Shown: in pieces, positions 14,503 to 21,983 of the stretch | Position numbering within the stretch: position 1 is the stretch's first letter | Layout: every line of letters starts with the position of its first letter | DNA from: a virus | Reading direction: 5' to 3' (one strand) | DNA: 26,422 nt | Virus record (IMG/VR): IMGVR_UViG_3300048903_000083 | Coordinates: 1-26,422 of that record | Translations under genes and position numbers: made by a program | Notes under the pieces: model-generated | Told to the model about the DNA's origin: nothing | Seen by the model: only the letters and a program-made list of their open reading frames with translations | The model's database searches: none

Positions 14503-15062
14503 CGCTCACACCGCAGGCAGATAATCAGCGTGATCCGGTCGTCCGGGCCGTCGTTCGTGACCTCGTGCTCTTTCAGGTTATCGAAGTACCAGACTTCGCC
14601 TGGAGCCATCGCGACTCGCTCTTCTTCCACGCGGTTCACGCATTGTGGGTTCGACTGCAAAACCACGTACAGCTTGGTATTGTAGTACTTCGCGTGCCAG
14701 CCGTCGTCCGCGTGCGGCTCAATGCGCCCGCCGGGTGGGATACGGGTAACCATTACCCCGCCAATCCGGACCGCGCGCACGCGGTGCGCGAGATCGAACA
14801 CGACCTGATGGAGCGATGGCAGTGCGAACCATTCCGGATAGAACTTCGCGTCGTGCTCATCGTTGAACTTCGAGTAGTCGCCCGACTCCTTGAACGGCTT
14901 TTCGTCGTTGTACCGAAGCCAGATATCGTCCATTGCCGCGTGCGGGGTCTCCGGCGCGGTCTTCCTGACCGTGTGCCGGTTCCACAGTTTCGGCTGGCGC
15001 GCAATCTCCAGAAGCATTGGCGCCGTGTCGATTCCTGCTGCGATTTTTACCAGATTCCTCAT
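14499..15062 (-). CDS. Aspartyl/asparaginyl beta-hydroxylase-like 2OG-Fe(II) oxygenase
   Basis: ATG 15062 overlaps the holin stop (ATGA) and gives 187 residues. The double-stranded beta-helix core shows RIPPGGRIEPHADDGW (H117 and D119), then YNTKLYVVLQ, MAPGEVWYFDNLKEHEV (H166) and DRITLIICLR (R176, which would hold the 2-oxoglutarate carboxylate). This is the arrangement of the aspartyl/asparaginyl beta-hydroxylase family (PF05118). These enzymes hydroxylate protein side chains or small molecules. Phage versions often lie near tail or lysis genes with unknown targets. Here it is followed by a cupin with an ATGA overlap. Confidence 0.87.
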   Translation of the reverse strand: MRNLVKIAAGIDTAPMLLEIARQPKLWNRHTVRKTAPETPHAAMDDIWLRYNDEKPFKESGDYSKFNDEHDAKFYPEWFALPSLHQVVFDLAHRVRAVRIGGVMVTRIPPGGRIEPHADDGWHAKYYNTKLYVVLQSNPQCVNRVEEERVAMAPGEVWYFDNLKEHEVTNDGPDDRITLIICLRCER

Positions 15063-15433
15063 TTGCCTTTCACCGTTTGCCATGCGTGAGTTACGCCGAG
15101 ACCAAGCATACCGATTGTGAGGGTGGACAGTTCTGTCATGTCCATCCGGCCAAGGGTGACGGGGTAGTGCATAAACGCAGCCGTGGCCGTAGCGATTGGC
15201 TCCAGCACGTAGTTCCACGCGTAACCCGCGACGCAGACCCAACCGAGACCTCCCCGCCAGTGCTGGAGGGGGTCCGTGCTTTGCGCTTCCGCCTTGTTGA
15301 TGTCGGTCTGCGCGGTAATCATTGACAGCACGGCGGACAATTGCGCCTGTTCCTGTGCGCTCTTGTCCGGCCAGATCTTGCCAACAATCGTGCTGGCGAG
15401 GTCAAGCCCCGCCGTGATCGGGTCTAATGCCAT
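15059..15433 (-). CDS. Holin (3TM-type)
   Basis: I chose ATG 15433, 124 residues, preceded by TGGAG; it overlaps the endolysin end by 10 bases. The N-terminus is a short amphipathic helix (LDPITAGLDLASTIVGKIW), then a polar Lys/Gln/Asp region (PDKSAQEQAQLSAVLSMITA) resembling the PF11351-type phage holins, and WRGGLGWVCVAGYAWNYVLE leads into hydrophobic helices including IATATAAFMHYPVT and LSTLTIGMLGLGVTHAW. The neighbour is a GH19 endolysin, forming a lysis cassette. The pore would let the endolysin pass the inner membrane. Confidence 0.85.
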   Translation of the reverse strand: MALDPITAGLDLASTIVGKIWPDKSAQEQAQLSAVLSMITAQTDINKAEAQSTDPLQHWRGGLGWVCVAGYAWNYVLEPIATATAAFMHYPVTLGRMDMTELSTLTIGMLGLGVTHAWQTVKGK

Positions 15434-15984
15434 GATTCGCTCCAGTAGCCGTCGCCAACGCCGAGCGTCGTGCAACACATCTTCCACAGGTTCACGCGGT
15501 CATCGTACCCGTTCAGTCCGCCGTTTATGACCTTCGTGATACCTTCGAAGTCCATCACGTCCGCGGACACGTTCAGGCCGTGCGTGTTCCAGAACCATGC
15601 CGCCGACTGCGCAGCGTTGCCCGGTTGTTCCAGCAGTTCGGGATGATCTGTTAGCGGCAGGACCAGTGCGTCACCGCACCGCTGGTAGTTCGCGCGCCCG
15701 GTAACCTGAATCAGTCCCCGACCGCGGAACTTGAACCCGTCACCCTTCTCGGTATTCCCGAGATCCGCGCGGCCTTCGTAGCGCTCCTGCGCGGGCGTCG
15801 GCCCCCACAGTTCGCGAACGTAAATCAGGCGTCCGGATTCGTGACCGATCTGCGCGATGAACGCAGCCTGGCGCTTAGGCGAATCGATCGCATAAAGCGC
15901 CATCGCCGCAGACAGCGGATCAGCCCACGTTTGCGCGCGAGTGGGAGGAATCCCAAGACAGGCTGCGAGCTCTTCCGGAATCAC
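15424..15984 (-). CDS. Endolysin, GH19 chitinase-like
   Basis: GTG start at 15984 overlaps the preceding stop (GTGA). The 186 residues show the GH19 muralytic pattern: FIAQIGHESGRL with catalytic E49, RYEGRADLGNTEKGDG with E70 as probable second acid, FKFRGRGLIQVTGRANY (85-100), and AAWFWNTHGLN near the active cleft. No signal peptide or SAR helix is visible, so release depends on the adjacent holin. It cleaves peptidoglycan at lysis. It is a single-domain enzyme without a cell-wall-binding module, typical for phages of Gram-negative hosts. No Rz/Rz1 pair could be identified nearby. Confidence 0.93.
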   Translation of the reverse strand: MIPEELAACLGIPPTRAQTWADPLSAAMALYAIDSPKRQAAFIAQIGHESGRLIYVRELWGPTPAQERYEGRADLGNTEKGDGFKFRGRGLIQVTGRANYQRCGDALVLPLTDHPELLEQPGNAAQSAAWFWNTHGLNVSADVMDFEGITKVINGGLNGYDDRVNLWKMCCTTLGVGDGYWSESWH

Positions 15985-16193
15985 AGCTTGCCCACCAGCG
16001 TCAGGAGTTCCGTCACCTTGTCCGGCGTTGCCTTCGTGCCGTCGTCAATGATCGCCGTGAACTGGTTGGTGAGCGTCGTCATTTCCTGCGCGCGCGTCTG
16101 GATGCCCATAAGGTTTTCCAGCTTCGTTGCCACGCTGTCGGCGCTTCCGATTACCGCGTTGTAATCTGCTTCGATCTGTGCCCAAAACGACAT
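15981..16193 (-). CDS. Small helical hypothetical protein (70 aa)
   Basis: ATG 16193 has AGGAG at 16205-16201, and the gene is coupled by GTGA to the endolysin. The whole 70-residue product appears helical (MSFWAQIEADYNAVIGSADS, then MGIQTRAQEMTTLTNQFTAI and VTELLTLVGKL). There is no membrane segment and no recognised domain. Its close association with lysis genes could reflect a regulatory or structural role, which I cannot assign. Confidence 0.72.
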   Translation of the reverse strand: MSFWAQIEADYNAVIGSADSVATKLENLMGIQTRAQEMTTLTNQFTAIIDDGTKATPDKVTELLTLVGKL

Positions 16194-16203
16194 GATATTG
16201 CTC

Positions 16204-16395
16204 CTATTTAAAGTACTTCGCGAAACCGCCAGCTGCGCCGTAGGCGGCAAGCCAGAGTATGAGGTAGAAACACGCTTTCCATACAAGGGAAAGAACGCCC
16301 TTGCCGATATTAAGCTGAAAGCGCTGTGCAGCACGTCTCTCAAGTTCATCGACTATCGCCTTTACGTCGCCTTCAGTAAGCGTTCTTCCGTCCAT
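16204..16395 (-). CDS. Small membrane protein upstream of the lysis cassette (63 aa)
   Basis: The gene overlaps the end of its upstream neighbour by 34 bases. The N-terminal half is charged and helical (LTEGDVKAIVDELERRAAQR) and leads into one hydrophobic segment (LSLVWKACFYLILWLAAYGA). The LTEGDVKAIVDELE-plus-membrane arrangement is familiar from small conserved phage proteins found near endolysins. It could be a second holin or antiholin, but no such assignment can be made from sequence alone. Its stop region provides the ribosome site for the next gene. Confidence 0.75.
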   Translation of the reverse strand: MDGRTLTEGDVKAIVDELERRAAQRFQLNIGKGVLSLVWKACFYLILWLAAYGAAGGFAKYFK

Positions 16396-16685
16396 TCCGT
16401 TTCCCCGATCTGCTTTGCCGTCTGTCGCTGGCCTAACGCGACGGCGTTGTTAAGAGCATCCTGCCGCTGTACTACTTCGTTTCTCATCGACTCTACCGCC
16501 GCCTGCGCGCCCCTTACCGAGCGTGCATTCTCGACCAGTAGTACGGGCAACCACTTCACCGAACAGTCCCACAGGTCAAGCGCTGCGCCTGTTTGGGGGT
16601 GCCCGCCCTGTACGTGTACCCAGAAGGCGCAATCGTGGCTGATGCACGCTTTCTTAAGCAGGGGGCATGTTTTTTCTTTGCTCAC
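16362..16685 (-). CDS. Conserved phage protein with four-cysteine N-terminus (107 aa)
   Basis: GTG 16685 overlaps the previous stop (GTGA). The N-terminal half has four cysteines: C7, C14, C19 and C41 (KTCPLLKKACISHDCAFWVH and WDCSVKWLPVLLVEN), suitable for a Zn or Fe-S site. The C-terminal half is helical and Gln-rich (AAVESMRNEVVQRQDALNNA). I recognise the CPLLKKAC...CAFW...WxCxxxWLPxLLxEN pattern as a widespread phage protein of unknown function. It lies between a tail-fibre-type gene and the lysis genes. Confidence 0.78.
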   Translation of the reverse strand: MSKEKTCPLLKKACISHDCAFWVHVQGGHPQTGAALDLWDCSVKWLPVLLVENARSVRGAQAAVESMRNEVVQRQDALNNAVALGQRQTAKQIGETEWTEERLLKAT

Positions 16686-17314
16686 GATTTGATCGCCAGG
16701 ATAACGTCCATCGTGGAATAGTTGAAATTGCTCAGCGCATGGGTGTGGCCCGCCCCGCTACCTGCGTTCTGAATGCTGATATTGGTGGGGCCAGCGCTGA
16801 CCGTGACGCCGATAGGATTCGTCAGGTTTTCGAGATTAATATTGTTTGCGCCACCTGAAAAATTGGTTGTCGCACCGCCGGTAGGGGTGGCGGTGTAGAA
16901 GTTGAAACCGGAAGCGGAACCGTGCTGGTGAGGGGGGCTGCTGTGGCTGTGCGTCGGGTCCGTCACACCGTGGTTATGCACCGCCAGTTCTGCGGAAGTC
17001 AGCGCGTGACTGTCCGTCGTTGCACTACCGCGCATCAAACCGCTGAACGCATTGGCGCCCGCCACCCCTACAAATGCTCCGGGGACCATTACCCGTATCG
17101 CGGCATCGTTGGTCGAGGTTTGCGCCGTCCACCCCAAAGGGGCAAAGTTCTGCTGAAATAGCATGGCCGTGCCCGTCGGCGCGGTCAATGTGCCGAGCGG
17201 AGTCGCGTTAGCGTTGACCTGATTGACGATGTAGTTAAAGTCGGCCATCACGGGCGTAGCGTCCACCGCTTGCCCATTGCTGATCGTGTTCGGAAGAGTG
17301 CCAATGATAGCCAT
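16682..17314 (-). CDS. His-rich tail collar / fibre protein
   Basis: A 210-residue protein with a probable N-terminal attachment segment (NGQAVDATPVMADFNYIVNQ), which in phages is typical of collar or fibre proteins, followed by a collar-like region (TAMLFQQNFAPLGWTAQTS). Three metal-binding-type His clusters follow: HNHG (113-116), HSHSSPPHQHG (122-132) and HTH (190-192). The C-terminal NFNYSTMDVILAIKS strand is the usual end of tail collar proteins. HxH motifs coordinate iron in trimeric phage fibres such as T4 gp37. It probably forms part of the host-recognition tip. Confidence 0.78.
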   Translation of the reverse strand: MAIIGTLPNTISNGQAVDATPVMADFNYIVNQVNANATPLGTLTAPTGTAMLFQQNFAPLGWTAQTSTNDAAIRVMVPGAFVGVAGANAFSGLMRGSATTDSHALTSAELAVHNHGVTDPTHSHSSPPHQHGSASGFNFYTATPTGGATTNFSGGANNINLENLTNPIGVTVSAGPTNISIQNAGSGAGHTHALSNFNYSTMDVILAIKS

Positions 17315-17317
17315 TGC

Positions 17318-18937
17318 TTACCCCATGTTCGTATAGCCGGCGTCCTGATACCGGGCAAAGAAGGTGCCTATCGTGACACTGTTGGACGAAGTAGCGGTCA
17401 CATCCAGCGACATTTTCTGAAAGACCAGCGGCACAGTCCAGGGGATCGTGTACACCTTGGGGATCTGGTTAGTGGAGGTCCACAGTCCCCCGCCACCCCA
17501 CAGCGAACCGCCACCCCACGTGATACCCGTTGGGTTCGTCATCACGAAAGTCGAATTGATCGTATTGTATGACGTGTCAAGCGCGGTGATGTTGTAGTTC
17601 ACTGACGCGCCGGATGACGACAGTTCGACCGTCGATTCCACTACCTGCACCTCAGCCATGTGGCCGGTCTTCGGGAACGATGAGGAGCGAAGATGGCTGA
17701 ACAGCGCCGTGCCAGCGTCGTTGTAAACGCTATTCGTGTCGGGAATTGTCTGGCTCTTGAACAGGGCCGCGCCGTGCGCGGCGCCGGACACAATGAAGAA
17801 ATCACTGATCTGCGAAGCACAGTCGTAGGTGAACGTGTGCGGACCCGTCCAGCGCTGCCGGCGAATGTCGTACCAGTAGTCGTTCGTCTGCGCGATGCCC
17901 TGAATGATCGTGTCAAAACATGTCCGGTACGTGTTCCCGGAGAAGCTCGCTGCGATCCGTGAAGGCGTAGTCGCGTTCTGGAATGGCCGCTGGATGTCTG
18001 CTATCGGATTGCCTTGCCGCGCGAGCGGCCCAACCGTGCCGAAGTAGCTAAGCAGATAGGGGCTATCCACGCCCGCGAAGAAGATTCCGAGCGGACCTTG
18101 CACGACACTGCGCGGTGATACCGTTCCCGTCGTCAGCGTGATGTAATTCAGCGCCAGATTGTTCGTCGCCGGATCGCCCGTTATCTGCCAGATCTGCGTT
18201 CCCTTGAACACTACCAGCGCGCCGAGCACGCCAGACGATGTGGTCTGGATAGGCAGGCCGGATTGCGCGGTGATCGGCGTCGTGTCACCAATCGTCACCG
18301 ACTGGCTGGCATTCGTGCGCGTCAGCGGGACCAGAACGTCACTGAAGTAGTCAACGTTCCCCACGGAGAAGTACGCGCGGTTGTTGAAGTTCGCAACGCT
18401 GGTCGGGATGTTGGGAAGAGGGTTCGTAGCCAGATTCGAGGAAGACCACGCGGGCGCCGCCGGATTCGTGATGTCGATCACGCCGAAGAAGTTCGTACCC
18501 GTGCCGGAGAACCCCGGATGCGTCACAAGGATCTTCGTGCTTACCACCGCCATCGTGGGCGGCGTCCACGGGCCCGACGTCGGTTGCGAGGTCGGCGTGT
18601 TTGCTGCCGTGACACCGCTGATCGTGATAAACGTATTGCTGGCCGTGTCGTACGCGAACGGCTCATCGTGGCCCGCGTTGCGCGCGGTCGCCACCATGCC
18701 GTAAATCACCGTGCCGAGTGCCACGTGAACCGATACGAAAGTCGGCGCCGTGAAACTCCCGAATGTGGTTAGCGCCGTGCCGACACCCGGGCGGGAAATC
18801 ACAACCTCCGGGTTTCCCTGATCGAAAATCAGGTTTGACAGCAACTGGCACGCGCCGGGGAATGCGTCTGTCGCGTCGAACGCGTCGCAGATGCCCTTCG
18901 GCGTGAAACGGACTGGCTGACCGTTGCGGATTGCCAT
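17318..18937 (-). CDS. Tail hub / DNA-stabilisation protein (P22 gp10-like candidate)
   Basis: A 539-residue beta-rich protein starting after AGGAG. The start MAIRNGQPVRFTPKGICDAF followed by FPGACQLLSNLIFDQGNPEV and a run of repeated short strands resembles podovirus tail hub/packaged-DNA stabilisation proteins. WYDIRRQRWTGPH (mid-C-terminal) suggests a beta-propeller blade. The C-terminal Trp/Gly loop GGGSLWGGGGLWTS (about 473-487) precedes a final beta domain. The neighbouring tail adaptor gene and the downstream collar protein fit the P22 order gp4-gp10-fibre. The assignment is by architecture and position; sequence identity is not strong enough to be certain. Confidence 0.6.
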   Translation of the reverse strand: MAIRNGQPVRFTPKGICDAFDATDAFPGACQLLSNLIFDQGNPEVVISRPGVGTALTTFGSFTAPTFVSVHVALGTVIYGMVATARNAGHDEPFAYDTASNTFITISGVTAANTPTSQPTSGPWTPPTMAVVSTKILVTHPGFSGTGTNFFGVIDITNPAAPAWSSSNLATNPLPNIPTSVANFNNRAYFSVGNVDYFSDVLVPLTRTNASQSVTIGDTTPITAQSGLPIQTTSSGVLGALVVFKGTQIWQITGDPATNNLALNYITLTTGTVSPRSVVQGPLGIFFAGVDSPYLLSYFGTVGPLARQGNPIADIQRPFQNATTPSRIAASFSGNTYRTCFDTIIQGIAQTNDYWYDIRRQRWTGPHTFTYDCASQISDFFIVSGAAHGAALFKSQTIPDTNSVYNDAGTALFSHLRSSSFPKTGHMAEVQVVESTVELSSSGASVNYNITALDTSYNTINSTFVMTNPTGITWGGGSLWGGGGLWTSTNQIPKVYTIPWTVPLVFQKMSLDVTATSSNSVTIGTFFARYQDAGYTNMG

Positions 18938-18945
18938 ACGGTCTC

Positions 18946-19650
18946 CTAGTCGGTGATTTTGGTCGGTTTCAGCGTACGGTTCGTGTGGAAGCGTCGCGGG
19001 TCAAGACGCACGGACTTGACCACCTGCTGTTCGTCTCCCTCCATGATGAGGTGAACGCGCAGCATGTTCTGTAACTGCTGTAGGAAACTTTCGCGCCGCG
19101 TGTCGTCCGTAATGTCCATCAAGCGAACCGCTGTCGCCTTGATGAGGTAGTCCTGATCCGGAAACCACGGGATGACAGCCGAGTTTTCAGGCGCCACAAT
19201 GTCAGGCTGCTTCACCATGTACCGATGGGTGAGCGAGATCTGGCCGGACGACTGCGGGTAAATGAACAGCGTTCCTGCCGAGTTTTGCGAAATGGCCGTC
19301 GTTTCATCGACCAGAATGGTCATGAACTCGTACGGATAGTTCGCAATCGACGGGTCTTTAAACTCCTGGTCGTATTCTTCCGTGCTGATCGGGTTCAGGA
19401 AGTACGGCAGGTTGTTCTGTTCGAAGAACAGATCATACGTGCGCAGATAATTCAACGGCAGTGTGAACGGGCCGAAGTTGTTCGCCTGCACAGGGATCTG
19501 TTCCGTGACCCGGTTAATCTTCAGGTCACGGTGCAGCCAGAGATCCTCAAGAGCCATGTTCAGGAATTGTCCGCCGATCTGCATAAAGCCGGGGCACTTG
19601 GCAATCTGGCACGCCAAGGTGACAATCTGCTGGCTCGTGAGGTAGGCCAT
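18946..19650 (-). CDS. Head-tail adaptor protein (P22 gp4-like)
   Basis: This 234-residue protein is coupled by TAATG to the gene above it. It starts MAYLTSQQIVTLACQIAKCP and has the features of phage adaptor proteins that dock under the portal: a helical N-terminus (FLNMALEDLWLHRDLKINR), then a beta part (FTLPLNYLRTYDLFFEQNNL, GTLFIYPQSSGQISLTHRYM) and a helical C-terminus (YLIKATAVRLMDITDDTRRE). Such proteins close the portal and connect the tail hub. Position after head genes and before the tail hub candidate supports this. Confidence 0.72.
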   Translation of the reverse strand: MAYLTSQQIVTLACQIAKCPGFMQIGGQFLNMALEDLWLHRDLKINRVTEQIPVQANNFGPFTLPLNYLRTYDLFFEQNNLPYFLNPISTEEYDQEFKDPSIANYPYEFMTILVDETTAISQNSAGTLFIYPQSSGQISLTHRYMVKQPDIVAPENSAVIPWFPDQDYLIKATAVRLMDITDDTRRESFLQQLQNMLRVHLIMEGDEQQVVKSVRLDPRRFHTNRTLKPTKITD

Positions 19651-20036
19651 TACGCAGCCTTTTTCACGGACGAAATCTTCGACTGGCCTTCCTTGAGCTT
19701 GGTCTCGATCTGTTTGATCTGGACCGGCAGGTTACGCATCGACGCGTCATCCTGGCTCGTGAGCTTGTGCTTTGCCTTCGAACGTTCCAGAAGGTCAGCG
19801 TACGCCTTGCGATGGTCTTCCAGCATGCGTTCCAGTGCTTCGACTTCCTTCTGGAGAACGGGCACTTCAAGAATCGCCTGCTGGCGGATCAGGGCTTCCC
19901 GGCACGTGTCCATGCGTTCGTTCAACGATTCCAGCGATTCGGATTCGTAGACGTAACCACTGATCGACACGGACGCACCGTTAGGCGCGGGCAGGTTGAT
20001 CTGGAAATTACCGAGAACTGCGGTCTGTTCGCTCAC
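19650..20036 (-). CDS. Helical coiled-coil head-region protein (128 aa)
   Basis: GTG start at 20036 with AGAGGA upstream. After a short beta-type N-terminus (LGNFQINLPAPNGASVSISG) the protein becomes a long charged helix with heptad character (LQKEVEALERMLEDHRKAYA and then LLERSKAKHKLTSQDD), ending in Lys-rich SSVKKAA. No enzymatic motif is present. Position between head genes and the tail adaptor suggests a head-completion or assembly factor. Its stop shares a base with the adaptor start. Confidence 0.68.
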   Translation of the reverse strand: MSEQTAVLGNFQINLPAPNGASVSISGYVYESESLESLNERMDTCREALIRQQAILEVPVLQKEVEALERMLEDHRKAYADLLERSKAKHKLTSQDDASMRNLPVQIKQIETKLKEGQSKISSVKKAA

Positions 20037-20047
20037 TTTGGTTCCTC

Positions 20048-20533
20048 TTATCGACGGCGGTCGCCACCGCGCAGCACGCGGTCTTGCGCCACCTTGTAGG
20101 CGTTTTCATTCGCCCCGTTGATGTTGTTCTCGTGATCCCACGTGCGGGCCACGATTTCCTTGACACTGCGCAGAACGTCCGTGGTGAACTCGTACGTCGT
20201 GCCGTGGACATACTGCTGTCCGTTCAGGCGGATATCGATACCCCCGCACGGTGCCAGGTCGATACGATACCACCACATATCCACGCCGTCCGACGTCTTG
20301 CGCGAGAAGCGCTCAGTGACGTTGGTCGTGAACATGGACGATTGGGCCTGCGCCGACAGACGGGCAGACTCTTCCTCCGCGATCAGCCGGCCAGCGGTCG
20401 ATTTTTCCAGTTCGGCTTCAAGAGCCTTGATTCGGGCCTTGAGCTGTTCCGGAGTCTCGACAGCAGCCGGCAGATCGTTTTCGAGGTTTTCGTCTCCGCC
20501 TTCCGGCGGAGTGTTAGGCGTGCGCGGGGGCAT
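20048..20533 (-). CDS. Head-associated hypothetical protein (161 aa)
   Basis: Preceded by AGGAG and located directly after the capsid gene. The N-terminus is Pro/Asn/Glu-rich (PPRTPNTPPEGGDENLENDL), followed by a coiled coil (LKARIKALEAELEKSTAGRL) and a beta-rich C-terminal part (WWYRIDLAPCGGIDIRLNGQ, YEFTTDVLRSVKEIVAR). No recognised family. Many phages have a small helical-plus-beta protein between capsid and connector genes; a head-completion role is possible. Confidence 0.66.
   Translation of the reverse strand: MPPRTPNTPPEGGDENLENDLPAAVETPEQLKARIKALEAELEKSTAGRLIAEEESARLSAQAQSSMFTTNVTERFSRKTSDGVDMWWYRIDLAPCGGIDIRLNGQQYVHGTTYEFTTDVLRSVKEIVARTWDHENNINGANENAYKVAQDRVLRGGDRRR
20494..20511 (-). 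promoter_or_regulatory. Stable hairpin with GGAA (GNRA) loop near the start of the 161-aa gene
   Basis: On the transcribed strand CTCCGCC, GGAA loop, GGCGGAG gives a perfect 7-bp GC-rich stem 22-39 bases downstream of the ATG (codons 8-14). It has no U-tract, so it is not a normal terminator. It could protect mRNA 5' ends or pause translation between the abundant capsid and the downstream genes. It may only reflect the codons for PPEGG. Confidence 0.35.
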
Positions 20534-20545
20534 TTATGCTCCTGA

Positions 20546-21967
20546 TTACGGGGTTGTCACAGTACCGGCAGTATACCCCGGCGTGAAGGCCGAACCGGCT
20601 TCGACGCGCGCGAGGAACGCCTGATTCAGGATGATCGAGCCGTAGAACACCTTCCACGACACGACACGCGTCTGATTCAGCGGGTCCGACTTGTCAGCAC
20701 CCGTCAGGTAATGGAATTCCGGGTTTTCGAGCAACACCTGACCGTACGAGTGGTTGCCGATAAAGATCGTCGGGAACACGCTGACGCCCGTTGCCGGTGC
20801 TGCCGGCGGTGTTTGCGCGACGCCGATACCCGTCAGCGTGACCGTCTGGTTAGGCGCGAGCTGCGTAGCCTGACCGGCCAGCGGGCCCGTGACCGGGACG
20901 CCGTTACCGATTGCCGTTGCCAGATTGCCAGGTGTGGCCGACGTGCCGATGTACACGTTGAACACGTAGTTCGGCACGTTCGGGATCACGACCGAAATCG
21001 AGCCCGTAGGGCCTGTAACGCTGATCGCGTTCGACACCTGGTAAATGATCTGTTCGACCGACGTTTGCGCGGGCGATGCCGTCACAATGATCTGGTAACC
21101 GGCGTTCGTGGCCAGCGTGCCGCCCGAAGCCGACGCCGTACCCTGAATGGCGGCTGCGCCCGTCCAGTAGGGCATCATGTTCGATTCAACGAAGCGCGCG
21201 CCGTTGAACGGGCCCAGTTCGTTGTTGTACAGGCGGTTCACGTCGCTGTACGACCACGCGTTCACAACCGTGGTGTTCTCGCGCATGTCTTGCGCCGACA
21301 GCGGATGGATCAGCGCAACGTAATGCTGCATGACAGCCGGCGACTTCGACGGATCGCGATACGCGCCCGCTTCGATCATCATGTCTTCGCGTTCGTCGCC
21401 CATGAAGCGCGGGACGCCATACGTGAGGAACGAACCAACGATGCGGTTCGTCTCGTGCGGGGTCATCACGTCGGTTGCGAGCAGGTTCGCGCGCGATGCC
21501 TTGCCGTTCGCGTAGTTCACCTGCGTGGTCGCCAGAAGCGTGTTGAACGTGTTGCGTTCCAGCGTTTCCGGCAGTTGCAGGCCAACCAGTTCGCAGGCTT
21601 GCTGGAACAGCGGATGCTTGATGGTCAGGTTCGCCACGTCCGTGATAATCACGCGGTCGCCCCATTGCTGCGCGGTCGCGCTGACCTGTTGCAGCGTCAT
21701 CGCTTCGCCGGGGGGCGCAACGCCTTCCTGCAATGGCGCGAACGGCAGCGGCAGACGCTGGTAGCGCGAAGCCGTGTACGTCGTACCGCGATTCGTGTCC
21801 AGCTTCAGCGGTTTGCCGAACTGGTACGCGACCAGCTGGCGGCGCGCGAGCGGCTCGACTTCTTCCTGAATGTACGCTTCAACGTCCGCCGTAAAGCTGG
21901 TGGACTGGTTGGTAACGCCCGGGAACAGCGAGGCCCACAAGAGGCCCAGTTTCTTGAGGTATTTCAT
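20546..21967 (-). CDS. Major capsid protein (N4-gp56 type) with inserted beta domain
   Basis: ATG 21967 (GAAGAGGA upstream; longer upstream frame has no ribosome site) gives 473 residues. The core shows the N4-gp56-type signature: ADVEAYIQEEVEPLARRQLV, GDRVIITDVANLTIKHPL, QLPETLERNTFNTLL and VNYANGKASRANL, plus the end VSWKVFYGSIILNQAFLARV. Residues about 278-395 (YQIIVTASPAQTSVEQIIYQ, NYVFNVYIGTS, APNQTVTLTG) look like an inserted Ig/FN3-like domain absent from smaller relatives. The first 18 residues (MKYLKKLGLL, WASLFPGV) resemble the starts of the scaffold and the 169-residue protein, suggesting a shared leader. Confidence 0.9.
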   Translation of the reverse strand: MKYLKKLGLLWASLFPGVTNQSTSFTADVEAYIQEEVEPLARRQLVAYQFGKPLKLDTNRGTTYTASRYQRLPLPFAPLQEGVAPPGEAMTLQQVSATAQQWGDRVIITDVANLTIKHPLFQQACELVGLQLPETLERNTFNTLLATTQVNYANGKASRANLLATDVMTPHETNRIVGSFLTYGVPRFMGDEREDMMIEAGAYRDPSKSPAVMQHYVALIHPLSAQDMRENTTVVNAWSYSDVNRLYNNELGPFNGARFVESNMMPYWTGAAAIQGTASASGGTLATNAGYQIIVTASPAQTSVEQIIYQVSNAISVTGPTGSISVVIPNVPNYVFNVYIGTSATPGNLATAIGNGVPVTGPLAGQATQLAPNQTVTLTGIGVAQTPPAAPATGVSVFPTIFIGNHSYGQVLLENPEFHYLTGADKSDPLNQTRVVSWKVFYGSIILNQAFLARVEAGSAFTPGYTAGTVTTP

Positions 21968-21983
21968 GGTTTCCTCTTCGTGG

